The notes beneath the pieces were generated by a model. The model saw nothing but the letters and a program-made list of their open reading frames with translations. It did no database searches and was not told where the DNA came from. 31,029 nucleotides of DNA from NCBI GenBank assembly GCA_964649445.1, contig CAZYPS010000015.1, forward strand, positions 1-31,029, written 5' to 3'. The DNA is from JAGXLP01 sp964649445 (GTDB taxonomy: Bacteria; Bipolaricaulota; Bipolaricaulia; M55B111). How positions within the stretch are numbered: the first letter of the stretch is position 1; every line of letters starts with the position of its first letter. A program made the position numbers and the translations under genes. Positions 24,913-31,029 of this stretch are shown one piece after another.

Positions 24913-26120
24913 GGCTTCACCTCCTTTAGGCATATTTTACCAAATTTATCTACTTTTCCAAATACTATAGATAAATGGACTTTTGAGCGTCAATGGTTTT
25001 CTCAGACTTTTAATTATGCTACCGTTTGCGATTTTTATCCATTATTTAAACGGTCATCGATAAAAATAATCTAAAACTTCTTATTGGCTCTTAGCTCCAG
25101 TCAGTTTTAAATCGTTAGCAAAAGTTTGGAGATTAAATATTAAAAAGTCAATTTCCCCGACCTTCCAGGCGGAGCTTATAACAAAACTATTTCAACCAAA
25201 AAGCTACCTTCTTCGAAAACTCGAGACCCCGCCAGCAACCAAATCTTGCTGCAATTCATTTCTTTCACCATTTGAGATCTTTCCTAAATCCGATCTAATT
25301 GAATGGAACGGGCCATCTCCCCAGCAGCTCGAGCTCCCACCCTCGAGCGATAGGTCAAAAGGGGGACTTTCGGGCGGGCGTGGATCCCGCCCTGCTTGTA
25401 TTGGAGTGGTTCAAGAGCTAAACTTCGAACGAGAGCTGGTTTTAATGTAGAATCGAACCAAAACACCTGGCACCTTTTACCATATCAAAATATCGAATTT
25501 GACTTATCAATGGAGAGGCTATTCCTGCTTACCACTCCTCTTTAGTAATCTATCTAGTACTGAACAAACTGAATTATATGAAAGATAATATTTATAAACC
25601 TTTGTGTTTTAAGATTATGCCATAACAATATCTAGATCAGCTTGCAATTTTGCCTCCCTGGCTTTATCATATTTCCACTTATTTCTATACAAAAGAAGTG
25701 GTAATAATGGAAAACAATAGGTCGATTGCCAAAATCAACCAACGAAAAGAAGAGTACGATTTATTCTTGGAGTTGCTGGCCACTTCCCCAACGCCTATTA
25801 GCTTTTCCAAAACGGGTTGGCCTTCCGGGCCAACTATTGTTAATAAACTATCCACCTATCCCCCAAAGGGTTGATCAAAAACAAAACTAAGCCTGACGGC
25901 TCTTCCAAATTTAGGAGCAGTTACCAATTTTCGTCCGGCAAGATAGACAAGTCCTGCCTTGGCATCTTCTAACATTCAACTTCATAAACCAGAATCAAAA
26001 TTCGGGCTTTCTGACTTCCTGGAATTCCACAAAAGATTAACCTCAACAAACGAAATGAAAAAACCGACGAACGTTGAAGCATATAAATCAAAAAAATAAT
26101 TTTCACAAAAGGTGAGTTAA
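24913..26120. other. Long gene-poor stretch containing repeat copy A
   Basis: About 1.2 kb. Besides the repeat at 25263-25442, the only candidate gene is a 55-codon frame (ATG 25707 to 25874, MENNRSIAKINQRKEEYD...) with a weak ribosome site and a low-complexity end across a TTGGCC/GGCCAA hairpin (25818-25834); I do not call it. Confidence 0.45.
25263..25442. repeat. Structured repeat, copy A
   Basis: Matches 27361-27603 in two blocks: a 31-nt block (25263-25293, TTTCACCATTT...TAAATCCGA) and a block of about 120 nt (25322-25442) beginning CAGCAGCTCGAGCTCCC, containing GAGCGATAGGTCAAAA and ending TTCGAACGAGAGCTGGTT. The first 40 nt of the second block match at 36 positions; the rest is roughly three-quarters identical by eye. 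GGGCGGG/CCCGCCC (25372-25392) forms a 7-bp hairpin. No protein frame is conserved between the copies, so this may be a non-coding RNA or the remnant end of a mobile element. Confidence 0.7.
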
Positions 26121-26444
26121 ATGATAAATCACCCAGATTTGAAAAAATTCGTGGAAAAAGGACTCAGTGAAGCAATTAACGGATCTACCAACATTACCAA
26201 AAAAGTGCTAAAAAATGCCGAGGATAGATACGAGCTTAAACTATCCAAAAACGGTGAAGAACACGAACCGAAGCTGGTTCTGGAGAAAAAGGGAAACGGA
26301 AGACCCGTTCCGGTCGTAGTCGTAAACGCTATCTCGAGCAAAGGCGAGAACCTCCTTTATCGCGACCAACGGATAGACTCTTCCTCCAAAGTAGCTCAAA
26401 CCATAAAAGAAGCACTTGAGTGCATGGTGGAAAGCTTTGAATAG
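26121..26444 (+). CDS. Small hypothetical protein
   Basis: A 107-residue soluble protein, not recognised. It is rich in Lys and Glu; the N-terminus (HPDLKKFVEKGLSEAINGSTNITKKVLKNAEDRYEL) is helical, the middle (RPVPVVVVNAISSKG) beta-like, and the end (KVAQTIKEALECMVESFE) a helix. ATG 26121 has AAGGTGA about 6 nt upstream. The regular composition and ribosome site support a real gene. It lies between the two repeat copies. Confidence 0.6.
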   Translation: MINHPDLKKFVEKGLSEAINGSTNITKKVLKNAEDRYELKLSKNGEEHEPKLVLEKKGNGRPVPVVVVNAISSKGENLLYRDQRIDSSSKVAQTIKEALECMVESFE

Positions 26445-26720
26445 AACCAAAAGTTATTTCTATTCACCAAAGCTTTATAAAATGGTTCAGAAATCCGTCG
26501 ATGTCGGGGAAAGTTGGAGCCGCCAGAGGTTAAACGAAAACTTCGTTGAGTCATCACTGAAGTTAAGTAATGGGGACAAAAGTAGTTTCGAATTCTTAGG
26601 AAAGGTACCTCGGGCAAGTCTCAACCAGGTTGATGAACGTAAAAATTCTGATTTATTTAAATAAATGTGGCTTATGAGAAAGCCTCAAATCGTTGCAGAG
26701 AATTCAGGGAGGGAATAGAA

Positions 26721-27143
26721 ATGGCTCGAATAGGTTACATGGAAGGAACCGACCCGGAAGTACTCGATAAATTGGCATTGAAGGGGCACGAGTTAATCCC
26801 CCTGGGGGACGAATCAGACGGATACGCTAAGAATCTGTTTCACGTTACCAGACTGGATCGGATCGATATAGTTATAACCCGCTTCTACAAACTAAGACAG
26901 CTTTCTGGTTCTTACGGCATCTCAATATCACTCTCCGAAATCCTTAACCGATGCCAGGAAGCCAATACTTTCGTAATTGTAACCGCACCAGGTGGGGTTG
27001 AAGGGGAAATTAAAAAATTGTTTGAAAATAAAGGTATCGCTGAAAGAGTAAATCTTGTACCTCATAAAAGTCTCTACGAAGAAGTGGTCTCTTCTCTGAA
27101 AAGCCAGAAGTCACAGAGGAGGGTATCAAAAACCGGAAGTTAG
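26721..27143 (+). CDS. Hypothetical protein, possible Rossmann-like fold
   Basis: A 140-residue soluble protein starting MARIGYMEGTDPEVLDKLAL at ATG 26721, which follows AGGGAGGGAATAGAA; a longer in-frame start at 26667 lacks a ribosome site. Alternating short hydrophobic strands and helices (RIGYME, IDIVITRFYKL, TFVIVTAPGGVEGEIKKLFENKG, RVNLVPH) suggest a small alpha/beta fold. I do not recognise the family. The nearest neighbour, the 107-residue gene, is about 280 nt upstream, with no confident gene between. Confidence 0.6.
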   Translation: MARIGYMEGTDPEVLDKLALKGHELIPLGDESDGYAKNLFHVTRLDRIDIVITRFYKLRQLSGSYGISISLSEILNRCQEANTFVIVTAPGGVEGEIKKLFENKGIAERVNLVPHKSLYEEVVSSLKSQKSQRRVSKTGS

Positions 27144-27360
27144 CGGCAAGAGGAATAAGTAATTCCAGTTCTCCCGAAGTCCAAATTCAGGGTTTCCAAT
27201 TCAGCCCTTCTTCGACCAAGTCAAATAAGTTTCCACTGGAAACTCTTCCCTGAGTCTATCGAATATGAAAACCGAAAAATGCACTCGTTCTCGGTCTTTT
27301 TCTCCCAATACAACAATTTTGTACTCTTTGAGATCTGGACCCGGGTTTTCTAAACTCATT

Positions 27361-27603
27361 TTTCACCATTTGATCTTTCTTAAATCCGAGCGAAGCGAAG
27401 TAAAGAAATCGCTTGAATCGCACTATCCCCGGCCAAAGGCCGGTGATAGTGCGTTAATTTGCTAAAAGGTACCATCTTTTCAGTAGCTCGAGCTCCCGCC
27501 CTAGAGCGATAGGTCAAAAAAAGGAACTCTCATGTGGGCGTGGGGGCCGCACCCTGTTTATGTTGGAATGGTCCAGGGACTGAACCTTCGAACGGGGCTG
27601 GTT
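27361..27603. repeat. Structured repeat, copy B, with extra internal hairpin
   Basis: Second copy of the 25263-25442 repeat. The two matching blocks are 27361-27389 and 27481-27603. Between them lie about 90 nt instead of the 28 in copy A; the extra DNA contains the long hairpin listed separately. Shared landmarks are GTAGCTCGAGCTCCCGCCC, GAGCGATAGGTCAAAA and CCTTCGAACGGGGCTGGTT. The frame at 27265-27465 overlaps this repeat and is not conserved in copy A. Confidence 0.7.
27419..27453. repeat. Long hairpin inserted in repeat copy B
   Basis: CGCACTATCCCCGGCC (27419-27434) pairs with 27438-27453 over 16 bp with a single mismatch and an AAA loop. It is absent from copy A. Such GC-rich imperfect palindromes are typical of IS200/IS605-type ends, REP/PATE elements, or a species-specific palindromic repeat. 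Confidence 0.7.
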
Positions 27604-27815
27604 CGTTCAAGAGCTTACTGATAATGGAAATGATTTTTTGTCAAAATTTAAAGATTTAAGTCTAAAAGTAAGCTATAAATACAGACATATAAACCACTTA
27701 AAGCGTCAGTAATATTTATCGAAGGTTGCGTAATGACCCAAAAGAGTGCTCGAATAGAGCTACTTTCGTCCGTTCGTTTGACAGTTCAGCAATTTTTATC
27801 TTTCCAGTTTGTAAA

Positions 27816-28166
27816 CTATTTCAGTAATTCCAGCGATTCAAACGAGTAAAAAACAGCCTCACTGAACATCGGACCGGGATAAATTCCCTCATTTTTGAGG
27901 GCGTATCTAACTGACCCGAGATCAAGGGTCTCGGTTTCGACGAAGTCGGCGAGACTGATTTCGCCACTCTGATTCCGGTAGGTTACGTAGATAAGAAATG
28001 ACTTCTCCCGAGTCTGGTAGATTTCTACTATCGTTTTATAATTTTCCGAATCCCCGGATTCATCAACGGACCGCCCGAGTGGACGCCCGTTGAAACTCAT
28101 GGCGCTCTTATCCCCTTTTTCCGGTACAATTGCTAGACTTATTTGTTGAAAATCCATGCTAATCAT
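27816..28166 (-). CDS. Small hypothetical protein
   Basis: A 116-residue soluble protein, not recognised. Alternating strands (YKTIVEIYQTREKSFLIYVTYRN, EISLADFVETETLDLG, EAVFYSFESLELL) suggest a mostly beta fold. The start is ATG 28166 or, three codons in, ATG 28157; GGAGG (28170-28174) is too near the first (3 nt) and far from the second (12 nt). The gene stands alone on the minus strand between repeat B and the alpha/beta hydrolase gene. Confidence 0.55.
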   Translation of the reverse strand: MISMDFQQISLAIVPEKGDKSAMSFNGRPLGRSVDESGDSENYKTIVEIYQTREKSFLIYVTYRNQSGEISLADFVETETLDLGSVRYALKNEGIYPGPMFSEAVFYSFESLELLK

Positions 28167-28471
28167 CTACCTCCACTTTTAAAAGAATAAAGGATTGTCC
28201 CCGATCCATCATCCACCTTCGATTTCCCACGAAACTCCAGCGCTAGACCTCCATTATACCCTATAGTATTTGCTTTCCTATAAAGCTGATCTTAGTTATC
28301 GCTCCACAAATGGAGAGCCTTTTAATTCCGAACTCACAACCTTTCCACCGTGGAAATAGCACAATTTTTAGTAACTCCTGATCCATTCTTATTCTAATCA
28401 TTCCGGTGATCTTTCTAATTTCCAATAGGTTTGCATTCCGAAAACCGCTAAATTACAAATTAGATATTGCT

Positions 28472-29326
28472 TTAGGGCTGGCAAATCTCCGATTCCGGTA
28501 TTCGACGCGATTCTCCGACGTTCGGCTTGTCTATAAAATTATTCACTCCCTTTAAGAGGCCCGGAACACATTCATCGGGCACGCGATTATGGGGTCCTGT
28601 AAGAGACAGAAAAGATTTCGGATCCTCCGCCACCCTGTACAGTTCTTCCCCGTGGGAAATAGGCACGAGTCGATCATCGACGCTATGAATAATCATGACC
28701 GGGGATCTAACCGTCTCAAGCTTCTGTCGGTTGGGGTAGTGAAACTTCGATAACGGCTTTACAGGAATAATCGGCGCCATCTCCTGGATCCTCTCTGTTA
28801 GAGAAGTAAAGGTTGACTGGAGGATAACGGCGTACAGGTTCTCTCTCCGGGCGAGGTCCACGGCAGCCGCCCCTCCGATCGATCTTCCCCAGACGACAAC
28901 ATGATCAGGTGTTAGTCCTTTTTCTTCTATTAGGAAACGGTAAGCCGCAGTGACGTCGCGGTACAGATCTTCTTCTTCCGTGATATCTCCCCCACTCTTC
29001 CCGTAACCCCGGTAATCGAAAAATAACGCATTTAGACCCAGTTCCCGGCTGATCTCGATAAAGAATTCCAGGTTGGAAATATTTGCCCCGTTACCATGAC
29101 AGAAAAGGATTGTCTTCTCCCCGGAATTATCGATAAACCAACCGTTTAACCGAACCCCGTCCTCAGTAGTAAATTCTATCTCCTCCAGGTCGTAACCGGT
29201 AGGAGGAGGCGTCATTTTTCCCGGTGGGACGAAGATCAGTCTACCCTGTGTGAAGTAAAACAGACCACACAGGCTTCCGTACAGCAGGCTAATGGAAATC
29301 CCCGTTACGAGCAGCCAGTTTTTCAT
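28472..29326 (-). CDS. Membrane-anchored alpha/beta hydrolase (ABHD13/17-like)
   Basis: A 284-residue serine hydrolase. Residues 5-25 form an uncleaved hydrophobic anchor, followed by FTQGRLIFVPPG. The oxyanion-hole motif FCHGNGAN is near 75-82, FFDYRGYGKSGG near 102-113, the nucleophile elbow GRSIGG carries Ser149, Asp217 or Asp218 lies in HSVDDRLVP, and His246 in GPHN completes the triad. The layout matches bacterial homologues of ABHD13/ABHD17 and YqkD/FrsA-like hydrolases; substrates are usually unknown esters or acylated proteins. The active site would face the periplasm if the anchor is N-in. ATG at 29326; no operon partner. Confidence 0.9.
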   Translation of the reverse strand: MKNWLLVTGISISLLYGSLCGLFYFTQGRLIFVPPGKMTPPPTGYDLEEIEFTTEDGVRLNGWFIDNSGEKTILFCHGNGANISNLEFFIEISRELGLNALFFDYRGYGKSGGDITEEEDLYRDVTAAYRFLIEEKGLTPDHVVVWGRSIGGAAAVDLARRENLYAVILQSTFTSLTERIQEMAPIIPVKPLSKFHYPNRQKLETVRSPVMIIHSVDDRLVPISHGEELYRVAEDPKSFLSLTGPHNRVPDECVPGLLKGVNNFIDKPNVGESRRIPESEICQP

Positions 29327-30106
29327 TTAACCTCATTCCCATAAAATTGTTTAATAATTAACCTAATAGGAAATTCTACTATTGCTCTTTGCCTTCCAGT
29401 CTTTTAGGTTGAGTTCCTTTAAATTCTTTCGAAACTGTACTCGAAAGTATTTTAGAACCCTTCCCCTCCCCAGTCAAATGGAACATCCGAGTAGGAGTTT
29501 TAACAGATACTTCAAAGACTACATTAGCCCTTTCATCTGCTTCTTTCTACCAAAAACTTTGAGAACGAATTTTCAATGAGGACGAATATTAGCATTCAAC
29601 CACGGGGATTCCGAGGTTTTCAAAAAATAGGTTTGAAAAATACATTCAACTTTTTATGAGAAAAGGAGGAGGTGGGATTCAAAGGTTTGAACGTGTGGCA
29701 GCTAAAACTTATGCAGGAAAACATAAAAAAATCGACCCTTCTTATGTATCGGTACCCATCGGCGTTAAAAACGATTTACGGGACTGACCCGCCAGACGGC
29801 TAATTAAGAAGTTTGCAAAATTTGGAGATTTTACCAATTATTAACCGTATAAGGGCTGCTAGATCTAGCTTTCAGAGCGGTATTTTCTGGCCGGGGAGGG
29901 TAAACTTCTCCCTGGCCAGTTCTAATTTTGGTACTATTAATTTTTCTTACTGCCCCCTTACTAAGAACTGGTCAGGGAGAAGAAAAACATAAATTATGGT
30001 GTCAACATTTTGAGAATACATCGGATCAACTTATTTGTCAAATAAATAACTTAAACTTTTTATAGGGCACCACTTATGCAAAAATCCCGGCTTTTTGCTG
30101 GAGCAT
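29327..30106. other. Non-coding stretch with nested inverted repeats
   Basis: About 780 AT-rich bases upstream of the hydrolase gene and downstream of the flavin-reductase-like gene. No convincing gene. It carries the inverted repeats at 29887-29983 and a weak GCAAAAA/TTTTTGC stem near 30078-30098 that may end the flavin-reductase-like transcript. Confidence 0.45.
29887..29983. repeat. Three-arm inverted repeat (mutually exclusive hairpins)
   Basis: Arm 1 CTGGCCGGGGAGGG (29887-29900) pairs with arm 2 CTTCTCCCTGGCCAG (29905-29919). Arm 2 with flanks (29904-29922) also pairs with arm 3 AGAACTGGTCAGGGAGAAG (29964-29982) over 19 positions with one mismatch (a G-U pair in RNA on one strand). Arms 1 and 3 compete for arm 2, as in an attenuator. 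Confidence 0.65.
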
Positions 30107-30649
30107 TTACTCCCTCTCAATTCGGGTAACTTCACTCACCACACAAAACTCCTCTTCACATATGTGGCCCACAGTCCCCAGTTCCTCCAGGTTTATCCTA
30201 TCCTCTTTCAGGGCGCCCTCATTTACACTTACATGCACTACATCTCCGACTAAAAGGAAATTATCCGCAATACTGATCTCGTCCCGGTACCTGCATTCCA
30301 GGTTAACCGGCGCTTCTTTTACTCCCGGCGACTCAACTTTTTTCGACTCGGATTCAGTCAATCCTACCTCCTCAAACTCGCTCCTATCTCTGGGAAGTTC
30401 AAGCTCCGACCTTACTCCCTGGTTCTTCCAATCGCTGGTGAGTGGAGCGACCACAAAACCCGCCGTTTCCCTCGCGTTCAATAGTGTATCTTTTTCTCCT
30501 CCCGCGACAATTCCGATAATCGGCGGCTCGATTTTTAGAGGGGTTGCGAAGCTGTAAGGAGCGATATTGGATATTCCATCCTCACTTATCGTTGACACAC
30601 ATAAGGTGGGTCTGGGAGCAATCGTTTTATAGTAGTCTTTACTCTCCAT
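30107..30649 (-). CDS. Flavin reductase-like domain protein (flavoredoxin family)
   Basis: A 180-residue FMN-binding protein of the flavin-reductase-like split-barrel family. The N-terminal half has the pattern RPTLCVSTISEDGISNIAPYSFATPLKIEPPIIGI, which forms the FMN site, followed by DTLLNARETAGFVVAPLTSDW; the C-terminal part has VNLECRYRDEISIADNFLLVGDVVHVSV, where a ligand-facing strand lies. Members reduce or carry flavin, or act in anaerobic electron transfer. ATG 30649 has AAAGGAGGTAG about 8 nt upstream. The gene is alone in its orientation, with an upstream gap of more than 350 nt. Confidence 0.87.
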   Translation of the reverse strand: MESKDYYKTIAPRPTLCVSTISEDGISNIAPYSFATPLKIEPPIIGIVAGGEKDTLLNARETAGFVVAPLTSDWKNQGVRSELELPRDRSEFEEVGLTESESKKVESPGVKEAPVNLECRYRDEISIADNFLLVGDVVHVSVNEGALKEDRINLEELGTVGHICEEEFCVVSEVTRIERE

Positions 30650-31029
30650 TGAATTCTACCTCCTTTTTTTGGAGAACTGATTTGGTTAAAACCACATTTT
30701 GAAACCCCATTATTTTTAAGACAATTTGTTGGGCCACTTTTGCTTAAACAATCTGATTCGGCACCAAGATTATAGAAAATAGACTTAAATAACAAAGTTT
30801 TAATCAACCGACGCTTGTCTCATTGACGAGACATGTTCCATTAATTAGAAAAGAAGCAAAAATAAAATTGTTTCCTGTCTAATGGTTCGTTAGGTTAATT
30901 TATATTAATTAGGACGAGCTATTAATTAACCAGTCTTTACAGAACTTTCATACTCACTGGCTATGATGTTATCAAGGATACCAGGTTTTGCCCTTTTTAG
31001 CCTCCTTTGGGTTTTTTCTGGTATCTTAT
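30650..31029. other. Non-coding right edge with inverted repeats
   Basis: No gene is seen in the last 380 bases. Two structures stand out: TGTCTC-6-GAGACA (30817-30834) and an inverted repeat GATACCAG (30977-30984) / CTGGTATC (31018-31025) enclosing T-rich DNA with GCCC/GGGT. The second could be a terminator or a mobile-element end continuing past the window. Confidence 0.45.

Noticed and set aside
25284..25466. 60-codon minus-strand frame
   Set aside because: Lies within repeat copy A; the corresponding region of copy B does not keep the frame.
25707..25874. 55-codon frame with ATG at 25707
   Set aside because: Weak ribosome site and a C-terminal part encoded by a hairpin; too little support.
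26416..26664. 82-codon plus-strand frame overlapping the end of the 107-residue gene
   Set aside because: No ribosome site before any start, composition not protein-like, and no recognisable pattern.
27265..27465. 66-codon plus-strand frame
   Set aside because: Runs into repeat copy B and its hairpin, is not conserved in copy A, and has odd composition.
25263..27603. CRISPR array
   Set aside because: Only two long, diverged copies about 2 kb apart; no short regularly spaced repeats and no cas genes.

Overview
The window looks like a chromosomal piece of an anaerobic, fermentative, diderm bacterium. The sugar-binding proteins have ordinary cleavable signal peptides (A-x-A at the cleavage site) rather than lipoprotein cysteines, which suggests a periplasm. 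Proteins are rich in Asp and Glu, AGGAGG ribosome sites are common, and GTG or TTG starts occur. Halanaerobiales, Bipolaricaulota or Thermotogota-like lineages would fit, but the sequence alone does not settle this. A run of exactly 100 N (23478-23577) shows that this is a draft scaffold.

Region 1 (1-13851, all minus strand) is one long carbohydrate operon. Read in the direction of transcription it encodes: a LacI-type repressor; UroD-like protein U5; U4; sugar-binding protein SBP2; U3; SBP1; a single-domain sugar ABC ATPase; an RbsC-type permease; U2; U1; a class II aldolase/epimerase; an FGGY sugar kinase; and a sugar isomerase of the fucose/arabinose isomerase family that runs off the left edge. 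The isomerase, kinase and aldolase/epimerase form a complete logic for feeding a sugar into central metabolism (isomerise, phosphorylate, epimerise or cleave). The unusual part is the five divergent proteins of the uroporphyrinogen decarboxylase/MtaA superfamily interleaved with the transporter genes. None is HemE, and most lack the His-x-Cys...Cys zinc site of MtaA/MtbA, having His-x-Asp...His instead. Their function is unknown; corrinoid-linked removal of methyl groups from imported methoxylated sugars is a testable guess.

The operon has a near-consensus promoter (TTGACA-17-TATATT) with a 14-bp inverted repeat just downstream. A near-copy of that repeat lies 270 bp away beside the promoter of a divergent, secreted aldose 1-epimerase gene (14268-15410), so the repressor probably controls both. 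Stable hairpins follow both binding-protein genes and probably set expression steps.

Region 2 (15411-24912) is a mixed housekeeping and accessory area: a TatT-like TPR protein, a phage-type orphan gene, a SatD plus DUF3307-like pair, a small unknown protein, tagatose-1,6-bisphosphate aldolase (lacD) with a strong terminator, a DUF89 phosphatase-like protein with a TTG start, a LiaF-like membrane protein, a small membrane protein, a gap-interrupted patatin-like phospholipase, a TIGR04076-like protein and a UlaG-like metallo-beta-lactamase-fold hydrolase.

Region 3 (24913-31029) is gene-poor and rich in structured non-coding DNA. It holds two diverged copies of a roughly 120-180 nt repeat (25263-25442 and 27361-27603), one with an extra strong hairpin, and a three-armed set of inverted repeats near 29.9 kb. 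Its genes are three small unknown proteins, a membrane-anchored alpha/beta hydrolase and a flavin-reductase-like protein.
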